Below, one piece after another: positions 1-9,030 of a DNA stretch of 64,000 nucleotides. The notes below the pieces were generated by a model. The model did no database searches, had not been told where the DNA came from, and worked only from the letters and a program-made list of their open reading frames with translations. Source of the DNA: Marinobacter sp. (lineage in GTDB: Bacteria > Pseudomonadota > Gammaproteobacteria > Pseudomonadales > Oleiphilaceae); assembly GCA_018402255.1 (NCBI GenBank), contig JAGYIS010000007.1, forward strand, positions 1-64,000. The letters run 5' to 3'. Each line of letters starts with the position of its first letter. Positions within the stretch are counted from its first letter, which is position 1. Position numbers and translations under genes: made by a program.

Positions 1-3000
1 ATTCTTCAGGGACCGAAGTCATGCCCCAGGCAAGCGGATTGCAGTTTACCGCCCGTGTAGGCGAATTCCCCTCAGATCACTTCTCGGTTGCCGGCTTTGC
101 GCTGACCGAAAGCCTCTCCCAGTTGTTCCAGGGCCGTGTGCATCTGGCCAGTACCGACCCCGACGTACAAGCGGCGGATATCCTGGAACAACCGGTGGAC
201 CTGGTGGTCTGGCAAGACGGCCAGCCAGTGCGGCGCTTCACCGGCGTGGTCAACGAGTTCGTCCGCGGCAACACCGGCCACCGCCGCACTGCCTATGAAG
301 TGGTCATCCAGCCCCCGGCCTGGCGCCTGGGCCTGATGCACAACAGCCGCATCTTCCAGACCCAAAGCACCGACACCATCGTGCGCACCCTGCTGGAAGA
401 GCGGGGCATCATCGACACCGTCTTTGACTTCAAGCGCGCCCCGGAAGAACGGGAATACTGCGTCCAGCACCGGGAATCCGATCTGCAATTTATAGAACGC
501 CTGGCCGCCGAAGAAGGCTGGCACTACCGCTACCAGCACGGCAGCGTGGACGGGGAAGAGCAACCGGCCCTGATCATTGCTGACCACCACGGCGACGCCC
601 CCAAACTGGACCCGGTGCCCTGCAACACCCAGGCCGGCGGTAGCACCAAGCAGGCCTGCGTGTTCCGCTTCGCCTACGAAGAGCGCATCAAAGCCGCCTC
701 GGTGGCGATGAAGGACTACACCTTCAAGAACCCCGCCTACGCCCTGATGCACGAACACAGCGCGGGCGACGTGAGCCACCGGGAAGACTACCAGCACTAC
801 GACTACCCCGGCCGCTACAAAGCCGACGCCAGTGGCCAGCCCTTCACCCAGGCCAGACTGGACGCCCTCAGAAACGACGCCAGCCTGGCCAAAGGCGAAA
901 GCAACCGCCCCGACTTCACCGTGGGCGCCAAAGTCGAGCTGCAGGAACACGACAGCCAGAGCCTGAACCGGGAATGGCTGCTGACCGCCATCACCCACAC
1001 CGGCAAACAGCCCCAGGCGATGCAGGAAGAAGGTGGCAGCCAGCCCACCAGCTACCACAACGACTTCACCGCCATCCCCGCCGATAAAACCTGGCGCCCG
1101 CTGTGCGAACACAAACCGATGATGGATGGCCCCAAGATGGCCCTCGTCACCGGCCCGGACGGCGAAGAAATCCACTGCGACCAGTACGGAAGAGTCAAAG
1201 TAAGATTCCCCTGGGACCGCTATTCAAAGAACGACGAACACAGCAGCGCCTGGCTCCGAGTCAGCCAGGGCTGGGCCGGCGGCCAATACGGCTTTATGGC
1301 CCTGCCCAGAATCGGCAACGAAGTGATTGTGTCCTTCCTGGACGGCGACCCGGACCAGCCGATCATCACCGGCCGCACCTACCACGCCACCAACACACCG
1401 CCGTATGCGCTGCCGGAGCACAAAACAAGAACCACTCTGAAAACCAAAACCCACAAGGGTGAGGGCAGCAACGAACTGCGCTTTGAAGACGAAGCCGACC
1501 AGGAACAGATCTACGTCCACGCCCAGAAAGACCTGGACCTGCTGACGGAAAACAACCGTACCGAAGTCATCAAGAATGACAGCCACCTGACGGTGGAGAA
1601 CATTCTTCAGGGACCGAAGTCATGCCCCAGGCAAGCGGATTGCAGTTTACCGCCCGTGTAGGCGAATTCCCCTCAGATCACTTCTCGGTTGCCGGCTTTG
1701 CGCTGACCGAAAGCCTCTCCCAGTTGTTCCAGGGCCGTGTGCATCTGGCCAGTACCGACCCCGACGTACAAGCGGCGGATATCCTGGAACAACCGGTGGA
1801 CCTGGTGGTCTGGCAAGATGGCCAGCCAGTGCGGCGTTTTACCGGCGTGGTCAACGAGTTCGTCCGCGGCAACACCGGCCATCGCCGCACCGCCTATGAA
1901 GTGGTCATCCAGCCCCCGGCCTGGCGCCTGGGCCTGATGCACAACAGCCGCATCTTCCAGACCCAGAGCACCGACGCCATCGTGCGGACCCTGCTGGAAG
2001 AGCGGGGCATCATCGACACGGTGTTCGACTTCAAACGCCCCCCCGAAGAACGGGAATACTGCGTCCAGCACCGGGAATCCGACCTTCAATTTATCGAACG
2101 CCTGGCCGCCGAAGAAGGCTGGCACTACCGCTACCAGCACGGCAGCGTGGACGGAGAAGAACAACCGGCGTTAATCATCGCTGACCACCACGGCGATGCT
2201 CCCAAACTGGAGCCGGTGCCCTGCAACACCCAGGCCGGCGGCAGCACCAAACAGACCTGCGTGTTCAGCTTCGCCTACGAAGAGCGTATCAAAGCCGCCT
2301 CCGTGGCCATGAAGGACTACACCTTCAAAAACCCCGCTTACGCCCTGATGCACGAACAAAGCGCCGGCAGCTCGAACCACCGCGAAGACTACCAGCACTA
2401 TGATTACCCCGGCCGCTACAAAGCCGACGCCAGTGGCCAGCCCTTCACCCAGGCCAGACTGGACGCCCTCAGAAACGACGCCAGCCTCGCCAAGGGCGAA
2501 AGCAACCGCCCCGACTTCACCCCCGGCGCCAAAGTCGAGCTGCAGGAACACGACAGTCAGAGCCTGAACCGGGAATGGCTGCTGACCGCCATCACCCACA
2601 CCGGCAAACAGCCTCAGGCGATGCAGGAAGAAGGTGGCAGCCAGCCCACCAGCTACCACAACGACTTCACCGCCATCCCCGCCGATAAAACCTGGCGCCC
2701 GCTATGCGAACACAAACCCATGATGGACGGCCCCCAGATGGCCATCGTCACCGGCCCCGAGGGTGAAGAGATCCACTGCGACCAGTACGGAAGAGTCAAA
2801 GTAAGATTCCCCTGGGACCGCTACTCAAAAAACGACGAACACAGCAGTGCCTGGCTGCGCGTCGCCCAGGGTTGGGCCGGCGGCCAATACGGCTTTATGG
2901 CCCTGCCCAGAATCGGCAACGAAGTGATTGTGTCCTTCCTGGACGGCGACCCGGACCAGCCCATCATCACTGGCCGCACCTACCACGCCACCAACACACC

Positions 3001-3201
3001 GCCGTATGCGCTGCCGGAACACAAAACAAGAACCACCCTGAAAACCAAAACCCACAAGGGTGAGGGCAGTAACGAACTGCGCTTTGAAGACGAAGCCGAC
3101 CAGGAACAGATCTACGTCCACGCCCAGAAAGACCTGGACCTGCTGACGGAAAACAACCGCACCGAAGTCATCAAGAACGACAGCCACCTGACGGTGGAAA
3201 A
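1..3201 (+). repeat. Tandem direct duplication, period 1601 bp
   Basis: Bases 1-1600 and 1602-3201 are near-identical direct repeats, each starting at ATTCTTCAGGGACCGAAGTC followed by the vgrG ATG. The junction lies at a short shared AACA near 1598-1602, where the interior of vgrG (GGTGGAGAACA) meets the vgrG leader. The period is not a multiple of three, so copy 1 shifts frame at the junction. Scattered, mostly synonymous differences separate the copies. This fits an old duplication or recombination between vgrG paralogues rather than a very recent event. Confidence 0.9.
21..1661 (+). CDS. vgrG: VgrG spike protein, truncated tandem copy 1
   Basis: VgrG proteins form the trimeric puncture tip of the type VI secretion system and carry effectors. 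This copy has the gp27-like N-terminal domain (about residues 10-340) and the gp5-like OB fold (from about 383, IHCDQYGRVKVRFPWD). It loses the C-terminal beta-repeat spike and effector-binding tail. After codon ~526 the reading frame crosses a duplication junction near 1602 and ends in about 19 residues translated from the leader and 5' end of the next vgrG, out of frame (tail PKSCPRQADCSLPPV). It overlaps the next vgrG start by 40 nt. Base 1 of the window matches base 1602, so the window begins at the repeat boundary. The protein is probably non-functional or a donor for recombination. A short assembly-graph artefact at a contig edge is possible, although the two copies differ at scattered positions and so are not one sequence read twice. 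Confidence 0.85.
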   Translation: MPQASGLQFTARVGEFPSDHFSVAGFALTESLSQLFQGRVHLASTDPDVQAADILEQPVDLVVWQDGQPVRRFTGVVNEFVRGNTGHRRTAYEVVIQPPAWRLGLMHNSRIFQTQSTDTIVRTLLEERGIIDTVFDFKRAPEEREYCVQHRESDLQFIERLAAEEGWHYRYQHGSVDGEEQPALIIADHHGDAPKLDPVPCNTQAGGSTKQACVFRFAYEERIKAASVAMKDYTFKNPAYALMHEHSAGDVSHREDYQHYDYPGRYKADASGQPFTQARLDALRNDASLAKGESNRPDFTVGAKVELQEHDSQSLNREWLLTAITHTGKQPQAMQEEGGSQPTSYHNDFTAIPADKTWRPLCEHKPMMDGPKMALVTGPDGEEIHCDQYGRVKVRFPWDRYSKNDEHSSAWLRVSQGWAGGQYGFMALPRIGNEVIVSFLDGDPDQPIITGRTYHATNTPPYALPEHKTRTTLKTKTHKGEGSNELRFEDEADQEQIYVHAQKDLDLLTENNRTEVIKNDSHLTVENILQGPKSCPRQADCSLPPV

Positions 3202-3703
3202 CAACCGCTTCAGCCACACTAAAGGCAACAGCCACCACACCGTGGACGGCGAGAAGCGCGAGCAAACCGGCAAAGACCACAGCTTCAACGTAACCGGCAC
3301 CCTGCACCTGAAAGCGGGCACCGCTTGGCTCAGTGACTCAGGCACCGAACTGCACATCAAAGCCGGCCAGAAAGCGGTGATCGAAGCCGGTGCCGAAATC
3401 ACCCTGAAAGCCGGTGGCAGCTTCGTAAAGATCGACCCCAGCGGCGTGGCCTTGGGTGGCGCGAGTATCAAGATGAACGCCGGTGGCGCTGGTGGAAAGG
3501 GCAGTGGGCAGAAGGTGCAGGCGCCGGAGATGCCGGGGTTGGTGGATAAGGCTGGTATTCAAAGCCCAGCCCCTGAAGCCTTACCTGAATTACCGGTCCG
3601 CCCGATTGCGAAAGCAGACCAAATCAGAGCCATCAAGAACGCTGCGGTTCAAGGTAAGGGTATTTGTCAGCTGTGTGAGTCCAGCAATAAAGGGGGCGTG
3701 TGA
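1622..3703 (+). CDS. vgrG: VgrG spike protein, full-length copy 2
   Basis: This is a complete 693-residue type VI secretion spike. The gp27-like base covers about 10-340, the gp5 OB fold about 380-465, and a repetitive beta-rich spike with many K/T/H-G repeats about 500-630. A divergent tail of about 60 residues ends in GICQLCESSNKGGV. Such tails usually specify which adaptor or effector is loaded. The next gene, a DUF4123 adaptor, overlaps by one base (TGATG), which points to translational coupling and to this VgrG carrying the effector encoded at 4562. The leader CAGGGACC about 10 nt before the ATG can serve as ribosome binding site and is identical to that before copy 1. N-terminal residues are nearly identical to copy 1, with scattered substitutions such as T/A near 121 and A/P near 140. 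Confidence 0.95.
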   Translation: MPQASGLQFTARVGEFPSDHFSVAGFALTESLSQLFQGRVHLASTDPDVQAADILEQPVDLVVWQDGQPVRRFTGVVNEFVRGNTGHRRTAYEVVIQPPAWRLGLMHNSRIFQTQSTDAIVRTLLEERGIIDTVFDFKRPPEEREYCVQHRESDLQFIERLAAEEGWHYRYQHGSVDGEEQPALIIADHHGDAPKLEPVPCNTQAGGSTKQTCVFSFAYEERIKAASVAMKDYTFKNPAYALMHEQSAGSSNHREDYQHYDYPGRYKADASGQPFTQARLDALRNDASLAKGESNRPDFTPGAKVELQEHDSQSLNREWLLTAITHTGKQPQAMQEEGGSQPTSYHNDFTAIPADKTWRPLCEHKPMMDGPQMAIVTGPEGEEIHCDQYGRVKVRFPWDRYSKNDEHSSAWLRVAQGWAGGQYGFMALPRIGNEVIVSFLDGDPDQPIITGRTYHATNTPPYALPEHKTRTTLKTKTHKGEGSNELRFEDEADQEQIYVHAQKDLDLLTENNRTEVIKNDSHLTVENNRFSHTKGNSHHTVDGEKREQTGKDHSFNVTGTLHLKAGTAWLSDSGTELHIKAGQKAVIEAGAEITLKAGGSFVKIDPSGVALGGASIKMNAGGAGGKGSGQKVQAPEMPGLVDKAGIQSPAPEALPELPVRPIAKADQIRAIKNAAVQGKGICQLCESSNKGGV

Positions 3704-4569
3704 TGTTAATGCCCAGTGGTTTCCTGGATTCTGGACGGACCTTCCTTCTCATAGATGGCGCCAAGGTCGAGAACCTGCCAGAAATAATCTATACAGAGAG
3801 TCCCGACGCACCTTGTGATGCACTCTATCGCGGGACTGGACTGGCTGATATGTCGGAGATTTCTCCTTGGCTGGTTGAGGCCCACCCTCAAAGTTCCTTG
3901 GGTTCGAAGTGTTTTGATCAGTGGATGCATCGCGGAGTTGCTATTGCTTTGCAGGCGAATACTGGCTTGGATGAGCTTGTGGCGCACTTTAGAGAATTAC
4001 TAATCGCAAAGTTGGCCACCGGTGGTGAAGTGGTTTTTCGGTTTTACGATCCGGAAATTGCTCGACAACTGCTTATTCAGGATACTCGGAGCGAGACTGC
4101 AAAGCGCCTTCTTGGGCCGTGCCATGCTGTTGCAATTCAGGATCGCCGCACGGGAGAGTGGGAGTGCTTTAGGAACAATCAGCCGTCCCTGGAGCCATTT
4201 AACGAACCATTTTCCATTCATGAAGAACACCTGGTTGCTATGGAACAGGCTGCGCGCCACACTGCTCTCAGGACCCTTGAGCTGCATACGGCCCAGTACT
4301 TCCCTCAACTGTTGCAATCATCAGGTACATCAGAAACTAACTGGGCCACGGTTGCCGATCTGATGTCTGAGGCAACGCGGTATGGACTCTCCAGCACGCG
4401 TGATATTGCGCTTTATATCAATACGATCGGCTGGCTAGGCCCCTATGCGTTTGAAGAGAAGCGGGTACAAACACTCTGGCAGAGTCGGGGTGACCAGCCA
4501 GAAAGAGCTATGATGCGCATTGCAGAGTATGCGGAGAAACATTCCAGGGAGGAACAGGTAAATGGGTAG
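3703..4569 (+). CDS. DUF4123 T6SS effector adaptor/chaperone
   Basis: DUF4123 proteins (Tap/Tec) are adaptors that load a specific effector onto the VgrG tip. The domain occupies about residues 10-125 and shows the usual LYRGTGL-like, ...SPWLVEA... and FRFYDPEIARQL segments. The C-terminal half is less conserved and is where effector binding is expected. ATG at 3703 overlaps the vgrG stop (TGATG). A GTG one codon upstream is possible but less likely. The downstream effector start overlaps this gene by 8 nt. The order vgrG-adaptor-effector-immunity is the standard layout of a T6SS orphan effector module. Confidence 0.9.
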   Translation: MLMPSGFLDSGRTFLLIDGAKVENLPEIIYTESPDAPCDALYRGTGLADMSEISPWLVEAHPQSSLGSKCFDQWMHRGVAIALQANTGLDELVAHFRELLIAKLATGGEVVFRFYDPEIARQLLIQDTRSETAKRLLGPCHAVAIQDRRTGEWECFRNNQPSLEPFNEPFSIHEEHLVAMEQAARHTALRTLELHTAQYFPQLLQSSGTSETNWATVADLMSEATRYGLSSTRDIALYINTIGWLGPYAFEEKRVQTLWQSRGDQPERAMMRIAEYAEKHSREEQVNG

Positions 4570-7429
4570 TGCGAACAGCTCGGCTTTTTTACATGGAACA
4601 GCTGATATCGACTCAGCAACGCAGATGTGTCCACTTCCGCAGAAGACGGTTGCTCTCTACCCAGTGCGCTGGGCGATCAGTCAGGAAGATGTCGCGCTGC
4701 CTGCCAATTTCTGCCCGCCAAGCGTGTCATTAGAAAAAACACGATATTGCTTGCGGACACTCACCGCGGGCTGGGTGTATATGTACTCAGAATGGTACGG
4801 GACACTCCATGAATATCGTGTTGATGAAGACGGAGTCATCAGCGAAGTTCGGCCCGGGGCTAATTCTGTGCTTCTTCCGGAGGCGGATGCTGAATGTGCT
4901 CTACCCTGTATTCACCATCCCGAAGCCGGCACGGTCTTTCTCAAATTCGTACCATATCGCTTGACCATTCGCCTGCAAGAGCTCGCCCGAACAGATGCGG
5001 AAGTTCGACGCAATTATATGCAGGCGTTTACTCTGGATGGATTGGCTTCTAACGGCCACGGCGAAAACATTGCACCAACTGAAACTGTCAACCAGTTTGT
5101 CGAAGAGTTTCGCGATCGGCAGGCGGATTTTGCATGGAGCCTAACGGATTTCACCCGCAGTTTGTCCGAACAGGACTTGCTGGGCCAGAGTAAGAAAGCG
5201 ACAGAGTTTTCCTATTGCGTAGCGCTGAACGACGAGATTGGAATCACATCTGAGCTTGGACAACTGCATGCGCTCTACGTCAACTTGATCATGAATCATG
5301 CGGAAGAGAATGCCTATCCCTATGCCACGGCCAATCTGGTTGATGCTTTGATTGAGCTTGAGGCCAGTAAAAAGACCGATGCAGATGACCAGGAAGATGT
5401 CAGAAATGAATTAAAGGACCGGGTTCGAATTCCAGACAAAGAGGCTTTCGTCGCTCAGTATCACCAGCAAATTGAGGATTATGACCGGGAACGTTGCCGC
5501 GTTTTTGATGATTGGAAATGCTGGGTCGATTCCGATCTTCTCGCCAAGAAGCTTGAGTTCCATGATATGTGCATGGCAGTAGGCTTTGAGGCTGCTGAAA
5601 AAGAGTTGGCTGAAATTCTGGATGGCTATGTGTCGGCAGAAAAGGGGCGGGAAGATGCCAAAAAGTGGATGGCTGCAGAGCAGGGGCAGGGAGGTCTTGT
5701 TGCCGATACCGTTAAAACCGTCCTGTTCCTTGCATCTGCAACAAACAAGATCACTGAGAAGCTGAAAGATTTACCGGGGTTCGACTATGGCAGCCTGAAT
5801 ATTGTCGAGAGCATGTACGACATACCGGACTTTGTAAAGGTGAGTACTGCAACGGACACATTAATGCTGGAGTTTGCGACACCGGCTGTTGAAATGGGCG
5901 AATGGGCGAAAAATCGTCAGACTAGACCTCAGTGGAAAAAATGGATCAAGACAGTTAGCCACCGTTATGAAATTACGGTGCATGAGCAAGCGATGTCGTT
6001 AGATAAGGCAACCGATTTACTCTTCAAAGCCCATCAAAATGCTCTGATCGCTTCGTCAGGCTATGACTTTTCGGGTGCGACTTTGTCACCGGTTGCTGCA
6101 GGTTTGCTGGAAGTCGATATTCGGAATCGATTGCAAAGAAGTATGATTGATGCCTTCCATTTGACACCAGACTTCAAAGACAACCCTTTTGGGTGGTTGC
6201 ATACGCGACTCGATCCAGTGGTCGAATCCATCAAAGAGAATCGTGGAAAGTTCCTTGGAGCGGTGACATTTTTTCATGCCGTTAACATGTTTAGCTTGAT
6301 GTCTTCTCTTAAGGAAACCCAGATGGATGTGATGCTGGGTGACCGAAATGTTATTGATAAGTGGGTACCGTTCGTTGATAACCTATGGAGCTTGGTTGAG
6401 GGGGTGGTAAACCTCAGTGGATTGTTGATCCGATCAGAGTATGCGCAATCTTTGGGGGTGAGCCTGTCGTCGGCTGGAGGAAGAGTTTCAGTGGCTCTAT
6501 CCCCAATCAGCGGTATTCAATTAATTTCACAGACATCAAAGGTAATCACGAGAGTATTCGTAAAATACCTTCCTTTTTTGGGGCCAGCACTGTCGCTGAT
6601 TCTTGAGGGAAGAGTAGCGTGGCGAGCTTGGCACACAGGTCATGATATGGCTGCGGCTCTCGCTGGTGTTCAGATTGGCTTAACGATCGGTATTGGCTCT
6701 TTGGTTGCTATGGCATTAGCAGGAACGGCTACAGTAATTGGTGCACCGATTGTTTTGGTAGGTGTTGTGCTGGTGGCAATAGCGACCGCGGTAACCGCTA
6801 TGCAGATTTACATCGCTCGATCCCGCATCGAAGATTTTTTGTCACTGTCTTTCTGGGGAAACGCTCGAACTCTTCGCCACTGGGACGATCAACTTCGGCC
6901 TTCGAATGAAGAACTTTTAGAAGTAAGCCGCTCTATGGTATCAGCTGATGGAGGGGGAAATGTTCGAAAGTATTTCGAGTCTGAAATGGAATCGTTTTAT
7001 TACCTTGTTTTTTCACCTGTCGTACGAATTACTGAGAGTATGGCAAAACGTCCAGCTTATACTCGACAAGGTGAGTATAAGATCTTGCCTGAACTCACTT
7101 CCTTCATCGTGCATTTTCCGGGGTTTGATCAAGCTTCGTGCGTGGCTTCCGTAAGGCTGTTCGAGGTGGAGAGAAATCTGATATTTAAGGATGAGTACAG
7201 TGAAATCACGAATATTTTTAATAGTCGTAGAAAGGAAATTATTTCTGAAAATGGGGTAGTTTATGAGTTTACCCATTATAATCATGACAACCGAGATCAA
7301 CTCGAATTGTACATAGAATATGTCAAGGATGGTCGGAAGATCACGGGGGATGAAGGCCTGAGAATCATCTTAAATGGGAATGATGTAAAAGAGCTGGGGA
7401 TTAATGAGCGACTCACGTTTGAACTGTGA
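4562..7429 (+). CDS. VasX-like (BTH_I2691 family) pore-forming T6SS effector
   Basis: This 955-residue protein resembles the VasX/BTH_I2691 family of anti-bacterial and anti-eukaryotic T6SS effectors. The first ~190 residues look like the VasX N-terminal domain (CPLPQ...ALYPVRWA, then RTLTAGWVYMYSE). A long helical middle follows. A strongly hydrophobic region at about 670-755 contains alternating Gly/Ala/Val membrane segments (GLTIGIGSLVAMALAG, PIVLVGVVLVAIATAV), as expected of a colicin-like pore. A soluble domain of about 200 residues ends the protein. Base composition becomes distinctly more AT-rich in the last third, which continues into the next gene and suggests that the toxin tail and its immunity gene came in together. 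The start ATG overlaps the adaptor gene; the end overlaps the candidate immunity gene by 26 nt. Confidence 0.85.
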   Translation: MGSANSSAFLHGTADIDSATQMCPLPQKTVALYPVRWAISQEDVALPANFCPPSVSLEKTRYCLRTLTAGWVYMYSEWYGTLHEYRVDEDGVISEVRPGANSVLLPEADAECALPCIHHPEAGTVFLKFVPYRLTIRLQELARTDAEVRRNYMQAFTLDGLASNGHGENIAPTETVNQFVEEFRDRQADFAWSLTDFTRSLSEQDLLGQSKKATEFSYCVALNDEIGITSELGQLHALYVNLIMNHAEENAYPYATANLVDALIELEASKKTDADDQEDVRNELKDRVRIPDKEAFVAQYHQQIEDYDRERCRVFDDWKCWVDSDLLAKKLEFHDMCMAVGFEAAEKELAEILDGYVSAEKGREDAKKWMAAEQGQGGLVADTVKTVLFLASATNKITEKLKDLPGFDYGSLNIVESMYDIPDFVKVSTATDTLMLEFATPAVEMGEWAKNRQTRPQWKKWIKTVSHRYEITVHEQAMSLDKATDLLFKAHQNALIASSGYDFSGATLSPVAAGLLEVDIRNRLQRSMIDAFHLTPDFKDNPFGWLHTRLDPVVESIKENRGKFLGAVTFFHAVNMFSLMSSLKETQMDVMLGDRNVIDKWVPFVDNLWSLVEGVVNLSGLLIRSEYAQSLGVSLSSAGGRVSVALSPISGIQLISQTSKVITRVFVKYLPFLGPALSLILEGRVAWRAWHTGHDMAAALAGVQIGLTIGIGSLVAMALAGTATVIGAPIVLVGVVLVAIATAVTAMQIYIARSRIEDFLSLSFWGNARTLRHWDDQLRPSNEELLEVSRSMVSADGGGNVRKYFESEMESFYYLVFSPVVRITESMAKRPAYTRQGEYKILPELTSFIVHFPGFDQASCVASVRLFEVERNLIFKDEYSEITNIFNSRRKEIISENGVVYEFTHYNHDNRDQLELYIEYVKDGRKITGDEGLRIILNGNDVKELGINERLTFEL

Positions 7430-8279
7430 TTTTCCTGAGACTAGTATCGAGCAGGAGCTCGAAAAACGGCTGTATCGAACATATGGTGAGAGGCTAGCGA
7501 GCCCGCCTACGAGAAAGGTGGCAGGAATATCCGATTCCTCAAAAGACATGGGCTATGGTATTGCGCACATTAATAGAAGATTTTTAGATATAAGAACGGC
7601 CTTTTCTATCTTTCGCTGGGCACAGCCAGGAATCATAAATCTTTTTATGATCGTCGTGCTTGGTATAATGTGGGTGATTGGCCAGTTTTATAAAGAAGCG
7701 TTCTCAGCGTCACTGGTACTTTTTGTTCCACTTTGGATTGCCGTATATATATTTGAATTTTCCTTCCCGCTTACTCTGCCCATAAGAATTGATCGAGAAG
7801 ACAGGGTTGTGTATGTGGCACATCGTGGTACGTTTTATCGAATTCCATGGAACGACCTGGAGGTTAGTTTTTCTTATAATCTACAGTATCTTGGCTCTGG
7901 TGTGGTTTGGGATAAGCAATATTATTCCCACATTTATCTTAGGGATAAATATTTTTTTTGTGGCTCTCCGCCCAAAAAATCTATTCAAAGAAAGAAGCTA
8001 TCTACCAGCTTCAATGAAAAAAAGATATATGAAAGATGGAATTTTATTTTGAGGTATTTTCAGGATGGGCCGAGTTCAGAAGATTTGAAAAACCTAGAAC
8101 TATTGAATTTTGAATCTTACAAAGAAGTTTTGAAAAATAAGAATTTTGGAATGAAGATTGTTGATATTGTCAGTGTTGTACTTCTGGCGCCTCCCATTAT
8201 TTTTTGGAGTTTTAGTCCGTTTAGGTTCAAGTGGCCTGCAGAAATTGAGAATATTTTTGGTAGGGCAAACTATTACTGA
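7404..8279 (+). CDS. Candidate immunity membrane protein (DUF6708-like)
   Basis: This 291-residue protein has two adjacent transmembrane segments at about 70-120 (INLFMIVVLGIMWVIG, LVLFVPLWIAVYIF) and a C-terminal hydrophobic stretch at about 250-270. After the first pair comes a cytosolic segment with LPIRIDREDRVVYV, the pattern I associate with DUF6708 proteins encoded behind VasX-type effectors. It starts inside the effector gene, so the two are co-translated, as expected for toxin and immunity. Codon use is markedly AT-rich with many AAA/TTT/ATA codons, unlike neighbouring regions, which suggests horizontal acquisition. The immunity function is inferred from position and membrane topology, not shown by the sequence. 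Confidence 0.7.
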   Translation: MSDSRLNCDFPETSIEQELEKRLYRTYGERLASPPTRKVAGISDSSKDMGYGIAHINRRFLDIRTAFSIFRWAQPGIINLFMIVVLGIMWVIGQFYKEAFSASLVLFVPLWIAVYIFEFSFPLTLPIRIDREDRVVYVAHRGTFYRIPWNDLEVSFSYNLQYLGSGVVWDKQYYSHIYLRDKYFFCGSPPKKSIQRKKLSTSFNEKKIYERWNFILRYFQDGPSSEDLKNLELLNFESYKEVLKNKNFGMKIVDIVSVVLLAPPIIFWSFSPFRFKWPAEIENIFGRANYY

Positions 8280-8499
8280 TAGCAAAATCCGATGGTTTGT
8301 CAGTATCAGAGTTTTTAGATTAGTAATCGCGTTTAAGGTTTGTAGATAAATTCACTGAAAGTTCATCTATAATTCTTGAATAACTGATTCGCCAAAAAGT
8401 TAATGAGGGGGGGTGCCGCAGCATTACAGCTGAAGAACGATGACCGCAAGAAACCGTTCATGATGGTGTCCCCTGCGTGGCCAAGCACTGCTTGGCGAG
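8280..8499 (+). other. Non-coding or decayed spacer
   Basis: This spacer has no convincing complete gene. The AT-rich part to about 8400 contains a TATAAT hexamer at 8368-8373 without a good -35. From about 8403 the sequence turns GC-rich and an open frame (GAAALQLKNDDRKKPF) looks protein-like, but it is out of frame with the gene that follows. This suggests a remnant of a longer upstream effector. Confidence 0.4.
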
Positions 8500-9030
8500 T
8501 TGGTCGAGCAGGACGAGCATCGTCGGGCCTCGCTCCAAGAGGCAAACACGCGTCTACGTGTAGAAAGCGCCTTTCCCGGTTTCTTCAAGGGAGCGGAGAT
8601 GCTGGCGGTGAAACCACACCTGCAGCTGCTAGAGACAAAGTCCGAGCGGGGGTATTTGTTGGGTGTGAGCGATATGCCCAGGACGACAGTTACGCCATTT
8701 GCAAAACCCGAGCTAAAGACCGATGTGCTTCTAGAAGAGGAGTTCGATGGTGGGACCTATGTGTATCTGAAAACGCCCGTTACGCGCAGCGCGGAGTCGC
8801 AGCGCTGGCTGGGCGCGGCGGATTTGATCGAAACCTGGACCTATCACTGGAACGTTCGTATTCAGTTGCAAATCCAGACGAAGGAAGGTGAGGCCCCTAT
8901 GGTGTTTCCCGCCCCCGATCCGGAGGATCCGTTGGTCTACAATACAGATGATCCGAATCACACCGAACCGGACTTTAGTAAAAAGGGTCGTCCATTCTGG
9001 TACGACGAACAGGTCCGTTACTATGGATAA
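8500..9030 (+). CDS. Unrecognised protein, perhaps C-terminal remnant of a T6SS effector
   Basis: The 176 residues have normal protein composition but no family I recognise. The frame is open back to a TGA at 8461, and no ATG lies there. TTG at 8500 is the first usable initiator, so the start is uncertain and the gene may be 5'-truncated. Residues read as a soluble beta-rich domain (TYVYLKTPV, WTYHWNVRIQLQIQ) with an acidic proline-rich tail (FPAPDPEDPLVYNTDDP). The stop overlaps the ATG of a membrane protein by 8 nt, the same effector-to-immunity overlap seen just upstream. I infer an orphan effector tail kept with its immunity gene. Confidence 0.5.
   Translation: MVEQDEHRRASLQEANTRLRVESAFPGFFKGAEMLAVKPHLQLLETKSERGYLLGVSDMPRTTVTPFAKPELKTDVLLEEEFDGGTYVYLKTPVTRSAESQRWLGAADLIETWTYHWNVRIQLQIQTKEGEAPMVFPAPDPEDPLVYNTDDPNHTEPDFSKKGRPFWYDEQVRYYG

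Noticed and set aside
72-1175. Long leftward open frame inside vgrG copy 1
   Set aside because: It is the mirror of a GC-rich coding frame; composition (Val/Gly/Phe/His runs) is not protein-like and vgrG is certain.
8403-8891. Rightward open frame overlapping the 176-residue gene
   Set aside because: Beyond the first ~20 codons the residues are low-complexity Arg/Ala/Ser; the other frame has normal composition and overlaps the next gene properly. The first codons may be a remnant and are noted in the spacer entry.
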